64,000 nt of DNA from Terriglobia bacterium (GTDB lineage: Bacteria; Acidobacteriota; Terriglobia; Versatilivoradales; Versatilivoraceae): assembly GCA_951813285.1 (NCBI GenBank), contig OX638355.1, positions 3,863,136 to 3,927,135 of the forward strand, written 5' to 3'. Numbering within the stretch: the stretch's first letter is position 1; the number at the start of each line of letters is the position of its first letter. This document shows positions 46,433-55,482 of this stretch, one piece after another. The position numbers were made by a program, and so were the translations under genes. Under the pieces are notes generated by a model, which worked only from the letters and a program-made list of their open reading frames with translations, did not search any database and was not told the origin of the DNA.

Positions 46433-46615
46433 TCTGACCTCGTCGAAAGAGTTCAAATCAGAACTGCCGAACTCCCTTCCCCGGCCCCATGGAGACAGGA
46501 GGATCCTGTCGAACCAGGGCGAGACGCAGCCAGTAGGAGTGCCGAACCTGCTGGCGCGGATCTAGTACTATATAACAATTGAATCCACCAGACCAGACTG
46601 CGCCGCCGGGCGCCA

Positions 46616-46662
46616 GTGTTCTGTCTCGGAAATCGGAGTGCCGTATTTCGGAGACAGGACAC
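46616..46662. repeat. Long hairpin abutting the ornithine cyclodeaminase-like gene
   Basis: GTGTTCTGTCTCGGAAAT (46616-46633) pairs with ATTTCGGAGACAGGACAC (46645-46662), 16 of 18 positions, around an 11-base loop. The right arm ends at the first base of the neighbouring stop codon. There is no T-tract. It looks like a palindromic intergenic element that may also stabilise or end the transcript. Confidence 0.8.
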
Positions 46663-47618
46663 TAGAGCGGAAGTTCCATCCCCAGGCCCCGCTTTCGGGC
46701 TTCCCGGTAAACGATGATCGCCGTGGCCATGTCATCCAGGGCGATTCCCAAATTGACACAAAAGGTTCTTTCCTCCTCCGATTGCCGACCGGGTTTCCTG
46801 CCTGCCAGAATCTCTCCCAGGTCGGCATAGGCTCTAGGGGTCTGTTTGAAATATCCCTCACTCCGGTAATATTCCATTTGGTCGGTGTCATCGGTGGCCA
46901 GTTTGTCGGCTTCAGCCAAGGCGCCGCCCTGCCAGTAGGAATCGAAGTCGACCGCACTGGCGAAGGCCCCGGGTCGTAACCATCCGGCTTCGATCACGGG
47001 GTCGGGATTCTTGAGGATGGGACCGCTGGTCACGACCAGGTCGGCCTCAACGCATTCCCTGGGGCTGCCGACCACTTCGATATCCACCTGCAATCGTGGC
47101 CCCATCTCTCCGGCAAAGCGCCGAGCGATCTCAGGATGGATATCGTGTGCTCTGACATGACGCAGATCGAACACAGACGCCAGCGCTTCCAGGTTGCTGC
47201 GCCCCTGTACGCCGCAGGCGATGATTCCCGCGGTGGCGCTATCGGTCCGGGCCAACCGCCTGGCGGCAACGGCAGTAGCAGCGCCCGTTCTCTGAGCGGT
47301 AATCCAGGTAGCATCCATCACCGCCATGGGAATTCCCGTGTCGGGGTCATTGAGAATCAGAAGCCCGGTGATGTAGGGCAGACCCTTGGCCTGATTGTCG
47401 GGATACCCCGAAACCCACTTGATTCCGGCTGCCGACAGGCTGGGAATGAAGGCGGGCATGGCATGGATAAAGGCGTCCTTTCGGGGATGAATGCCCGGTT
47501 TGGGAGGCATTTCGACCTTCCCTTGTCCCTTCTCGACAAACATGGCTTCGAGGGCAGCGATGATATCGGGCATGGGCAAGTCGACAGCTTCGACATCGGC
47601 ACGGGAAAGATAGAGCAT
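46662..47618 (-). CDS. Ornithine cyclodeaminase / mu-crystallin family protein
   Basis: 318 residues from ATG 47618 with GAGGAA eight bases upstream. Family motifs: MLYLSRADVEAVDLPMPDII, HAMPAFIPSLSAAGIKWVSG, MDATWITAQRTGAATAVAAR, AGIIACGVQGRSNLEALASV and DLVVTSGP. The NAD(P)-binding motif GVQGRS deviates slightly from GxGxxA. Members include ornithine cyclodeaminase, alanine dehydrogenase and ketimine reductases; substrate unknown. It is divergent from the TauD-like gene across 129 bases, suggesting joint control. Confidence 0.85.
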   Translation of the reverse strand: MLYLSRADVEAVDLPMPDIIAALEAMFVEKGQGKVEMPPKPGIHPRKDAFIHAMPAFIPSLSAAGIKWVSGYPDNQAKGLPYITGLLILNDPDTGIPMAVMDATWITAQRTGAATAVAARRLARTDSATAGIIACGVQGRSNLEALASVFDLRHVRAHDIHPEIARRFAGEMGPRLQVDIEVVGSPRECVEADLVVTSGPILKNPDPVIEAGWLRPGAFASAVDFDSYWQGGALAEADKLATDDTDQMEYYRSEGYFKQTPRAYADLGEILAGRKPGRQSEEERTFCVNLGIALDDMATAIIVYREARKRGLGMELPL

Positions 47619-47747
47619 GGTCAGTTCCTCAGAATTCGAAGGGGCTCCAGTGGGGCTTCCGATCGGCTTGAAGCCTCGACCGGCAGACAGGTAAACTACC
47701 ATGGCTGCCTGCGAGGCGTCTAATGCGGGCTACGACCCGAAGAATGC

Positions 47748-48719
47748 ATGCTGACTGAACCGATCCGCGACGTTCGGGCCTGGACCCGCCATTCCGTCGG
47801 GAAAGAACACTCCTGGACGGCGCAGCTTCCACCGGGGTGGCTGGACTCTGCCGTCGAAAGGCTCGGCGGTCTTGAGAAACATCCCGGCCAGCCGATCACT
47901 ACCTTGCCGATCCCACCGGGAAATGCGCGGCGAGACTGGCGATCCCTGCAAGCCGCCCTTGACCGGGGTCGTGGTTTTGTGGTGCTGGATCGCATTCCCG
48001 TGAATGGGTGTTCGCCGAGCCGGGCCCAGGGGCTGTTCTGGCTGCTGGGCCATATGTTCGGGCTCCCGGTGAACCAGGATGTTGCGGGAACGCTTCTGTT
48101 CGATGTCAAGGACAAGGGATACGAGGTCACCCGGGGTGCCCGCTTTTCCGGAACCACCGTTGAGAGCAGCTTCCACACCGACAACGCCTTCGGTCAGGCG
48201 GTTCCGGACCTGGTCGGTCTACTCTGTCTGCGCCCCGCCCTCAAGGGGGGGCAGTCCCAATTAATCAGCGCCGTCACCCTCCACAATCGCCTGCTCGACC
48301 AACACGCCGACCTGCTGCCCTGCCTCTACCAGCCCTTCTACTTCGATCGCAGGGGAGAATTTCTCCCGGGTCAATCGCCTGTCTCTCGGAACCCCATTTT
48401 CAGTTGGGCGTCCGGTGAGTTCACCATGCGCTATCTGCACTACTACATCGAAGTCGGCCACCGGAAGTCCGGCCACCCCCTCAGTCAGCTTCAACTCCGG
48501 GCCCTGGAGGTCCTGGAGAAGCTGTTGAGGCTCCCCGAGCTTCGAGTCGAGTTCCGGCTGCAACCCGGGCAGGTTCTCCTGACGAACAACCACTGGATAC
48601 TCCACAACCGCACCGCGTTCGAAGACTCGCCCCGCCCGCAGGAACGCAGGCACTATGTCCGACTGTGGCTCTCGAGAAGAAGCTGGCCGAACCCGTCGCG
48701 GTCAACCTCAACGCCTTAG
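47748..48719 (+). CDS. TauD/TfdA-family Fe(II)/2-oxoglutarate-dependent dioxygenase
   Basis: 323 residues. Iron ligands H143 and D145 are in SSFHTDNAFGQ; the distal histidine is H286 in NHWILHNRTAFED, and R305 in RHYVRLWL binds 2-oxoglutarate. The core resembles gamma-butyrobetaine hydroxylase/TauD-type enzymes. It uses O2 and 2-oxoglutarate to oxidise a small substrate. The last nine residues (NPSRSTSTP) and the stop codon are encoded by repeat family A DNA, an abnormal tail. Shared intergenic region with the ornithine cyclodeaminase-like gene hints at one amino-acid-derived pathway. Confidence 0.87.
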   Translation: MLTEPIRDVRAWTRHSVGKEHSWTAQLPPGWLDSAVERLGGLEKHPGQPITTLPIPPGNARRDWRSLQAALDRGRGFVVLDRIPVNGCSPSRAQGLFWLLGHMFGLPVNQDVAGTLLFDVKDKGYEVTRGARFSGTTVESSFHTDNAFGQAVPDLVGLLCLRPALKGGQSQLISAVTLHNRLLDQHADLLPCLYQPFYFDRRGEFLPGQSPVSRNPIFSWASGEFTMRYLHYYIEVGHRKSGHPLSQLQLRALEVLEKLLRLPELRVEFRLQPGQVLLTNNHWILHNRTAFEDSPRPQERRHYVRLWLSRRSWPNPSRSTSTP

Positions 48720-48763
48720 TGGCCTTCGTCGTTCTTCGCGTCCCTTCGTGGATAACTCTTTTT
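48690..48763 (-). repeat. Repeat family A, copy 4, overlapping the end of the dioxygenase gene
   Basis: Minus strand reads AGTTATCCACGAAGGGACGC, then CGAAGGCCACTAAGGC, then GTTGAGGTTGACCGCGACGG. This matches the order in copies 2 and 3. It overlaps 30 bases of the upstream gene. After it, 48764-48950 contains AATCGACAATC-type short repeats and no gene. Confidence 0.82.
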
Positions 48764-48950
48764 TCTGTGGTCTTTGCCGTCAATCGACAATCACAAATCA
48801 ACAATCGACAATTCATTCCTTGCCGGTCTGACGCACGGTCTTGGTGGAAATTCGTCCCTCCAGAGTGTCTGCACAACGTTTGGCCCCCAATTGACATCCA
48901 ACGCTGCAAAACCACATGCGCGGACTGGTTCCTCAATCCGAAAATCGGGT

Positions 48951-50426
48951 ATGCTGGCTTACATGCGCGGAAATCTGAGTTGCTCGGGTCCGGCTCGACC
49001 GGTCAAGGCGTTTCTGCTGGTCTTTCTTGCCAGCTGCTGGCTGGTTCCGGCCCTATGGACCTACCAGGCCGACCAGCCCCTCTCCTGGAACCAACTCAAG
49101 CGCCTGATTCAGCAATTCCAGCAGGGCCAGGTGTCCGAGGATCGGATCCTCTACATCATCGCGGAGCGCAAGGTCGGCTTCCGCGTCGACAAACCGGCCA
49201 GGAAGGCCTTGAAACGACTGGGCGCCACCCGACTGATGCTGGAAGCCGTGGCCCACCACCCACAGGTTTCCCTGCAAGACCGCAAGGCCGGCGACGATGA
49301 AACCCCGCCCAGGTATGCACCCGCCAACCCGAAGCAGGGCCGAGACGCGCCAAGCGGGGCGACTGATCCCTACACGCTCTCGGTGGACGTGGACCTGGTC
49401 AATGTCAACGTGGTGGTGACCGACGCCAACGGAAGATACCTGACCTACCTGACGAAGGAAAACTTCCGGATCTACGAGGACAGGGTCGAGCAACAGATCA
49501 CCCACTTCTCCCCGGTGGACGCCCCCTTCGCCGTGGGACTGCTCCTGGACACCAGCAACAGCACCATTAACAAGTTGGCACAGATCCAGGACGAAGCCAT
49601 TCGCTTCATCGATCAGATTCACGTCGACGACGAGGTGCTGGTCATCTCTTTCGACGATGAAGTGCATCTGGATAGTGACTTCACCCCCAGAAAGCGAGCC
49701 ACCAAACGGGCCATCAAACGAACTCGTACCGGGGGATCCACCCAGCTCTATGAAGCCGTCTACCTCGCCCTGCAGCAGAAGCTCCGTCCCAGGCCGGAAC
49801 GAAAGGCCATGGTGCTGTTCACCGATGGCGTCGACACCGCCAGCCCCACTTCTACGCAGAGTGAAACCATCGAACTGGCCAAAGAGGCCGATACGCTCAT
49901 CTACCCGATCTTTTTCGACACCCGGTACGATACGGGTCCCATGTCCCGCAACCCGAGACCGCCGTTGGGGAGGCGAGGGGGCACCGTAGGCATTCCGACC
50001 GGCGGGGGTACGGTCGGGTTGCCGACCGGTGGGGGAACCGTCGGGCTTCCCACCGGCGGGGGCACCATCGGATTGCCCGTGCCTTCTCGCCGTCCGACTT
50101 CTCGCCGCCTGCCTCCACCAAGCCGCGCCCCCCGATTCCCCACCGGCGTCGGCCTCGGCCGAAGTGACGCGGAATATGACCAGGGCCGCGAGTATCTGCA
50201 ACAGTTGGCCCAGGTCACCGGAGGCACCCTTTACGTCTCCGAGGGCCTCCGCAACCTCGGCGATGCTTTCCAAGAAATTGCCGCCGAGCTGAGCAGCCAG
50301 TACAGCCTGGCCTACAGTCCCACCAACAAGACAAGAGACGGCAAGTTTCGCCGGATCAAGATCGTGACCAACATCCCCAATGTCATCGTCAGAGCCAAGA
50401 GCGGCTACTACAGCCAACCCTTCTAA
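48951..50426 (+). CDS. VWFA-related acidobacterial protein
   Basis: 491 residues from ATG 48951 (an ATG four codons later also fits). A signal peptide (VKAFLLVFLASCWLVPALW) is followed by a leader region and a VWA domain: SVDVDLVNVNVVVTDANGRY, LLLDTSNSTINKL (MIDAS motif DxSxS, here DTSNS), SFDDEVHLDSDF, GGSTQLYEAVYLAL and MVLFTDGVDTASP. A proline/glycine insert contains four copies of a nine-residue unit (GGTVGLPTG). The family (VWFA-related Acidobacterial domain) is strongly enriched in Acidobacteriota; the role is probably adhesion or envelope protein binding. Confidence 0.9.
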   Translation: MLAYMRGNLSCSGPARPVKAFLLVFLASCWLVPALWTYQADQPLSWNQLKRLIQQFQQGQVSEDRILYIIAERKVGFRVDKPARKALKRLGATRLMLEAVAHHPQVSLQDRKAGDDETPPRYAPANPKQGRDAPSGATDPYTLSVDVDLVNVNVVVTDANGRYLTYLTKENFRIYEDRVEQQITHFSPVDAPFAVGLLLDTSNSTINKLAQIQDEAIRFIDQIHVDDEVLVISFDDEVHLDSDFTPRKRATKRAIKRTRTGGSTQLYEAVYLALQQKLRPRPERKAMVLFTDGVDTASPTSTQSETIELAKEADTLIYPIFFDTRYDTGPMSRNPRPPLGRRGGTVGIPTGGGTVGLPTGGGTVGLPTGGGTIGLPVPSRRPTSRRLPPPSRAPRFPTGVGLGRSDAEYDQGREYLQQLAQVTGGTLYVSEGLRNLGDAFQEIAAELSSQYSLAYSPTNKTRDGKFRRIKIVTNIPNVIVRAKSGYYSQPF

Positions 50427-50531
50427 CAGCCCGCAGACAGGCATCCGGCAGCCATCCGGCCCGCCAGCCGCACCAGCCCGCGATTGACCTTTTGCAGCCT
50501 GTCAATTCACAATGGCGGCCAAGGATTTCTA

Positions 50532-53087
50532 ATGACAAGGCTGAAACGGGTCACCAGGGGATGCTTGCGGCTGCGACTGACGGCAGGTGTCGGAGCCGTG
50601 CTCCTCTGCCTTGTGGAACCGGCGATGGGACAGGTGGTGGTGAGCGGGACCGTCACCGATCAAGGCTTGAACCCCATCCAGGAAGTCAGCTTCCTCATCG
50701 AGAACAGCAGTGGTCCCGGTGTGGAGGTAACGACCCGTTCCAATGAACAGGGCACCTTCAGTTTCAACCTGGATCGAGCCGGGACGTATCTCCTCCAGGC
50801 GACCCATGGCGATTATTACCCGATCAAGGACAAACCTCTGGATTTGATCACCGGGGTCAATCTCGTCAACGTCGAGCTCATCCCTTCGGCGGAGTCCCAA
50901 ATCACGGTCGATGTCTATCCTGACGACCATCTGTCGGTTGAGCAGATCGCCATGTCGCAGGCACTGGAGGAAAGGGAAATCGACTCCATTCCCGTAACCC
51001 GCTCAACCAAGCTTCGAATTCAGGGCGCGGCGGCGGTCTTGCCGGGTGTTTTGAGGGATCCCAAGGGTGACTTGCATTTTCATGGAAGCTCGGTCCAAGA
51101 GATGAACTGGGCCCTGGATGGATTCAACCTGTCCGATCCTGCCTCGGGCAAGCTGGAGATGGGGCTGGGTGCGGAGTCGGTCAAGTCCCTGGATCTGTTT
51201 TCCGGACGCTATTCGGCCGAGTTCGGCAAGGGAACCGGCGGCACAATGGTCCTAAATTCCCGAATGGGAGACGACCAGTTCAAGCAGCGGTTCACCAACT
51301 TCGTTCCCGGCATCGAGTTTACCCGGGGACTCCGATTCCGCGATTGGAGACCCCGTCACAATTTCTCCGGCCCCATCCTCAAGGATCGGGCCTGGTTTTT
51401 CAACAGCCTGGATCTGCTATACGAAGAAAACATAATCCCCGAGCTACCGGTCGGCCGGGACCGTCACGTCTCCTGGGCCGTCAACAACAGTTTGCGAGTC
51501 CAGGCCAAGCTCACTCCCCGCCACACCTTGAGCTCAGGGCTGGTGGTGGACTATCTCAACGCGCCCAAATCGGGCCTCTCCCCTCTGAACCCGCTGGAGA
51601 CCACTCTGGACCGGCGAGCCCGCCGGTATTTCTTCAATCTCAAGGATCAATGGGTCCTGTCCCCCGAAAGTGTCCTGGAATTCGGTTATGCGGCCTACCG
51701 TTCGATCAATCGACAGGTCCCTCAGGGCAGCCAAACCTACCGCATTACCTCCTTTGGAAGAGGCGGAAACTTCGCCATCGATACCTTGCATATCAGCAGC
51801 CGCGACCAATGGCGAGCCGACCTGTTCAGTCCCCCTTGGGGCTGGCTCGGACAGCACCAGACGAAGGTGGGAGCAAACCTCGACTATTCGCGATACTTCC
51901 AGGACATCCGGCGGACCGCCATCGAATACTTCCGCCTGGACGGAACCCGGTCCAGCAGGCTGTCCTTCGGCGGGAGCGGTGAATTCAGGGAATGGAACCT
52001 GGAATCTGCCGCCTATCTGCAGGACCGGTGGGCCATCCAACCGCGGCTGGTGGCGGAGCTGGGGCTGCGCTGGGATTGGGACCGGATTGTTTCCCGCGGC
52101 GTTGTCACCCCCAGATTCAGTCTGGCCTTCATGCCGGCCGGACTCGATGGCACCAAGCTCTCGGCCGGCTTTGGCTGGATTCCGGCCACCACCTACTTCC
52201 GGGTCTTCACGCGGCATCGGGATCAATTTTCCATCTTTACGGACTTCGCCCCGGACGGCATCACTGCACTGGAACCTCTCAACGTCAGATTCTTCACTGT
52301 GGAGCGATCCCTGCTCACCATACCCAGGACGCAGAATCTGAGCGCCGGCTGGCAACAGAAGCTGCCCTACGGAACCGATCTCAACCTCAATTACTTGCGC
52401 AAGAGGATGCGGAACGGATATGCGCAGGTCCCCGTCTCAATCCGAATGGTCCAGGACGATCGCCTCCCTCCCGGGAATCGGACCATCCATTATCAGCTGC
52501 AGAACTTCAGGGAGAACACCTATGACTCGGTAGAGATCTCTCTAAGCAGATTGTTCCTGGCGCACCATCGCTGGTTCCTGAGCTACACCTATTCGCGAGC
52601 CCGCTCCAATGCCGCTCTGGACCTGGATACCGACGATCCCGTCCTGTTTGCCGATATCTCGGGCCGTCCTTCCTGGGACGTGCCCCACCGACTGGTGTCC
52701 TGGGCATCCTTCCCCATCGGGGAAAAAACTTCCGTGGCCTTTTTTGCCGAATGGCGTGACGGGTTTCCCTTCAGTATCCATGATGACAATGGCAAACAGG
52801 TCGGCCGCATCAATAGCTGGCGACTTCCCAGGCATTTCAACCTGAACATACACGTCCAGAGAACATTGACCTTCCTCGGACACCAGTGGTCGCTGCGGCC
52901 CGGCGTGGACAACGTGACGAACCGACCCAACTACAACCTGGTCAACAACAACATCGACTCTCCCCAGTTCCACAATCTCTTCGGCCGATCCCCCAGAAAG
53001 CTGGTGGTTCGATTACGCTGGCTGGGGAAGGCAGAAAACCCGGCCGATCCCAATGAAAACTCGCTGCAGGGCAACCGTTCCTGGTGA
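50532..53087 (+). CDS. Oar-like TonB-dependent outer-membrane receptor
   Basis: 851 residues from ATG 50532 with a signal peptide (AGVGAVLLCLVEPAMGQ). An N-terminal carboxypeptidase-regulatory-like domain (VVSGTVTDQGLNPIQEVSFL) precedes a plug (IPVTRSTKLRIQGAAAVLPG, MNWALDGFNLSDP, RYSAEFGKGTGGTMVLNSRM) and a large barrel with many aromatic strand ends, finishing in W. This is the typical acidobacterial receptor layout. It transports an unknown bulky nutrient or binds polymers. It follows the VWFA gene on the same strand by 105 bases. Confidence 0.88.
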   Translation: MTRLKRVTRGCLRLRLTAGVGAVLLCLVEPAMGQVVVSGTVTDQGLNPIQEVSFLIENSSGPGVEVTTRSNEQGTFSFNLDRAGTYLLQATHGDYYPIKDKPLDLITGVNLVNVELIPSAESQITVDVYPDDHLSVEQIAMSQALEEREIDSIPVTRSTKLRIQGAAAVLPGVLRDPKGDLHFHGSSVQEMNWALDGFNLSDPASGKLEMGLGAESVKSLDLFSGRYSAEFGKGTGGTMVLNSRMGDDQFKQRFTNFVPGIEFTRGLRFRDWRPRHNFSGPILKDRAWFFNSLDLLYEENIIPELPVGRDRHVSWAVNNSLRVQAKLTPRHTLSSGLVVDYLNAPKSGLSPLNPLETTLDRRARRYFFNLKDQWVLSPESVLEFGYAAYRSINRQVPQGSQTYRITSFGRGGNFAIDTLHISSRDQWRADLFSPPWGWLGQHQTKVGANLDYSRYFQDIRRTAIEYFRLDGTRSSRLSFGGSGEFREWNLESAAYLQDRWAIQPRLVAELGLRWDWDRIVSRGVVTPRFSLAFMPAGLDGTKLSAGFGWIPATTYFRVFTRHRDQFSIFTDFAPDGITALEPLNVRFFTVERSLLTIPRTQNLSAGWQQKLPYGTDLNLNYLRKRMRNGYAQVPVSIRMVQDDRLPPGNRTIHYQLQNFRENTYDSVEISLSRLFLAHHRWFLSYTYSRARSNAALDLDTDDPVLFADISGRPSWDVPHRLVSWASFPIGEKTSVAFFAEWRDGFPFSIHDDNGKQVGRINSWRLPRHFNLNIHVQRTLTFLGHQWSLRPGVDNVTNRPNYNLVNNNIDSPQFHNLFGRSPRKLVVRLRWLGKAENPADPNENSLQGNRSW

Positions 53088-53198
53088 CGGCGCCCCCCCG
53101 CCCTGCCGTACGCATCATACGAGAGTGAAACAACGAATCTTCATGGCCTGTCGGGAACAAGGGCCATGTCGTGCCAAACCGGTTTTCTACTTGTTGAA

Positions 53199-53394
53199 CA
53201 TGGATGCACAGGATAGACAGGATAAACAGCATGAGACGTTGCGCCACAGGAAGTAGATCCGCTCGATGATCGGGTGGGTGTTGGAAGTGATCCAAGAGCC
53301 CGGGAGCGGGTTTTTGGAAATCTGGGTTGGAACAGAGGCGATGGTTGGACTCATGACGGTGGAAACTCTCGCCCAATAATCCTGTGCATCCATG
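53199..53394. repeat. Repeat family D, inverted pair
   Basis: CATGGATGCACAGG at 53199-53212 is repeated in perfect inversion at 53381-53394. The left arm continues with ATAGACAGGATAAACAG. The same phrase occurs in direct orientation at 57201 and (as CATCGATGCACAGG) at 57362. The 170 bases between the arms show nothing I can name. Confidence 0.75.
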
Positions 53395-53478
53395 TCAATA
53401 AAGCAACTACCCATGCTTGACTTTGAGCCGGTTGCCCGCCACCCGGCACAAGGCGTTGTTTCAAATAAACATCATTCC

Positions 53479-53638
53479 GTCGGCTTGTGCTTCACTTGGG
53501 TTCACCGGCATTTGCTGCCGCCGCCTACGCGGCTCGACACCCAAACACGACGTTTCCCATGGGCTCACGCCCACGGCTACCTGCTGCCGCCGCTCCGCGG
53601 CTCGATTAGTCGCCCGGGCGTGCGCCCGGGGATTATCA
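53479..53638 (+). repeat. Repeat family B, copy 3
   Basis: Begins GTCGGCTTGTGCTTCAC, then GCCGCCGCCTACGCGGCTCG, CCCATGGGCTCACGCCCACG, GCCGCCGCTCCGCGGCTCG and GCCCGGGCGTGCGCCCGGGG. It matches the reverse complement of the right half of copy 2 and the whole of copy 1. Confidence 0.82.
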
Positions 53639-53647
53639 ATTGCCAAC

Positions 53648-53834
53648 ATGTGTCGCCCCCTGCCTGCCGGATCAGACAAGAGTGAAACAGTCAGAAATCG
53701 ATCATCCCTTCCTAACCTTGGAATCCAGTCGCGGTTCACCTCAATGCCTTAGTGGCCCTTCGTCGTCCTTCGTGGCCCTTCGTGGATTCCTCTTTTTCCT
53801 CTTTTCCTTTTGTCTTTTTTCGTTTGTTTCAGGC
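53648..53834 (-). repeat. Repeat family A, copy 5
   Basis: Minus strand order: CCTGAAACAAACG, GAATCCACGAAGGGCC, repeated CACGAAGG, TAAGGCATTGAGGTGAACCG, ACTGTTTCACTCTTG, near GGCAGGGGGCGACAC. It is nearly full length, lying about 130 bases before the Sel1-protein start. Confidence 0.85.
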
Positions 53835-53965
53835 GGGCGTTCTACTCCCGGGAGGAGGCCGGCGTGACCATGTCCCGTTGGGGAAGCCATAGCGGAGTTT
53901 CTGCTTGTAATCTCGCTTTCAATCGTTCACACTCCAGCCAGGTTGAAGAGAGATTGAGGCATGCC

Positions 53966-54805
53966 ATGAGCTTGAGAACACTCTGCTTCATGACCGTACT
54001 CATCTCCCTGGGAATGTCCCTCCCTGCCCACCTCCGGGCCCAATCCTCAGTCGCCACCGAAGCTTACGATCAAGGCCAGTACGGCACTGCCTATCAGCTT
54101 GCCCGTTCGCTGGCCGAAGAGGGGGATGTCGAGGCTCAAGTCCTTTTGGGACGGATGTTCGCCCGGGGACGAGGAGTCCCCCGAGATCAGACCGAAGCCG
54201 TCAAGTGGTTTACGAAGGCGGCCGAGCAGGGACACGGCCTGGCCCAATCCATCCTGGGTTTGCGGTACGCCTATGGCCGCGGTGTTCCCCAGGATGATGC
54301 CCGGGCCATCGAATGGTTTCGCCAGGGAACCAAGCGAGGCAACGCCATCGCTCAGCACAACCTGGGGGTGATGTACGAAAACGGAAAGGGGATCGGGAAA
54401 GACGACCGGCAGGCGGCTTATTGGTATCGGCTGGCTGCCGAGCAGGGGGTTCCGCACGCACAATCCAACCTGGGCAGGATGTACAGTGAAGGCCGAGGAG
54501 TCGCCCGGGACAAACTGGAAGCCGTCAAATGGTTCCAGAAAGCAGCCCGGCGGGGACTACCCCAGGCCATGCACAACCTGGGCGTAGCCTACCTCAAAGG
54601 AGAAGGTCTCGATCAAGACGACCTGAAGGCCTATGCCTGGATCCATCTGGCGACCCAGTTCAGCAACCGGAACTGGCGCGCCCGTGAAGTTCACGAGCAG
54701 TCAATGGAACTGAAAGCCCGATTGGGAGAACGGATGAGTGCCAACGAACTCAAGAAGGCTGAGCGTCTTTCAAAAAAGTGGCGTAAGAAAATGGCCAGCA
54801 GATAA
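53966..54805 (+). CDS. Secreted Sel1-like repeat protein
   Basis: 279 residues from ATG 53966 (GAGG seven bases before). A signal peptide (FMTVLISLGMSLPAHLRAQ) leads to five Sel1 repeats of ~36 residues: examples are VEAQVLLGRMFARGRGVPRD, LAQSILGLRYAYGRGVPQDD, IAQHNLGVMYENGKGIGKDD, HAQSNLGRMYSEGRGVARDK and QAMHNLGVAYLKGEGLDQDD. Such solenoids mediate protein contacts in the periplasm. The C-terminus is basic (KKAERLSKKWRKKM). Its partner is unknown. Confidence 0.87.
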   Translation: MSLRTLCFMTVLISLGMSLPAHLRAQSSVATEAYDQGQYGTAYQLARSLAEEGDVEAQVLLGRMFARGRGVPRDQTEAVKWFTKAAEQGHGLAQSILGLRYAYGRGVPQDDARAIEWFRQGTKRGNAIAQHNLGVMYENGKGIGKDDRQAAYWYRLAAEQGVPHAQSNLGRMYSEGRGVARDKLEAVKWFQKAARRGLPQAMHNLGVAYLKGEGLDQDDLKAYAWIHLATQFSNRNWRAREVHEQSMELKARLGERMSANELKKAERLSKKWRKKMASR

Positions 54806-54858
54806 GCCGGGGTGAACCTCCGGCGCCCCGGCCCGAAAGGCTCTCGCGATCCCCACCC

Positions 54859-55482
54859 CTACAGAGGTTTTCCCAAGTCGGCGCTGTCCACGATTGCAAC
54901 ACCAGCCGTCCTCATTTCATGGATCGCGCCTTCCACGTCTCCCGGATTCAGATCGACACCCCGGCAACAATCCCGGACCACAAGGGTTGCAAACCCCAAG
55001 GCCCGTGCATCCAGTGCGGTGAACTTGACACAGTAGTCGGTGGCCAATCCCGCTACAAACACCGTGCTCACACCCTTTCGGCGCAGGTATTCCCCGAGGC
55101 CGGTGGCCTTGCGATGCCCGTTGTCGTAGAAGCCGCTGTAACTGTCAATGTTGGCATCAGTCCCCTTCAGGACCACCTTGTCCCAGCAATTTCGGTTCAA
55201 GCCCGGCGCAAAATCAGCTCCCAGTGTATTCTGCACGCAATGGACCGGCCACAAGGTCTGCTTGAGCCCCCCCAACTCTATCAAGTCCCCCGGATGTTTT
55301 CCGGGGTGGTTGGCGGCAAAGCTGCCATGATCGGGAGGGTGCCAGTCCCGGGTTGCAGCGATCAATTGGAATTTCGCCTGCAACCGGTTCACCAGGAGTA
55401 TCACTGCATCTCCCCCGGGCACCGCCAGTGCTCCCCCGGCAATGAAATCGTTCTGAACGTCAACCACTATCAAGGCTTCCAT
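54859..55482 (-). CDS. pncA: Nicotinamidase
   Basis: 207 residues. Catalytic triad D8 (VVDVQNDF), K106 (DKVVLKGTD) and C151 (LATDYCVKFTA); metal ligands D46, H48 and H52 in ATRDWHPPDHGSF. It hydrolyses nicotinamide to nicotinate. GGGGAG lies about eight bases before the ATG. The start overlaps the 3' end of the nicotinate phosphoribosyltransferase gene by 23 bases, so both enzymes of NAD salvage are produced together. Confidence 0.95.
   Translation of the reverse strand: MEALIVVDVQNDFIAGGALAVPGGDAVILLVNRLQAKFQLIAATRDWHPPDHGSFAANHPGKHPGDLIELGGLKQTLWPVHCVQNTLGADFAPGLNRNCWDKVVLKGTDANIDSYSGFYDNGHRKATGLGEYLRRKGVSTVFVAGLATDYCVKFTALDARALGFATLVVRDCCRGVDLNPGDVEGAIHEMRTAGVAIVDSADLGKPL

Larger units (their letters stand above)
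53088..53965. other. Gene-free 0.9 kb interval with repeats
   Basis: The interval between the receptor and the Sel1 gene has no credible ORF. It starts with a fragment of the distal end of family A (53110-53132, ATACGAGAGTGAAACAACG) and then carries family D, B and A copies listed separately. Confidence 0.75.

Noticed and set aside
53199-53394. Possible small gene between inverted family D arms
   Set aside because: The 75-codon frame there starts in a repeat arm and shows no recognisable domain.
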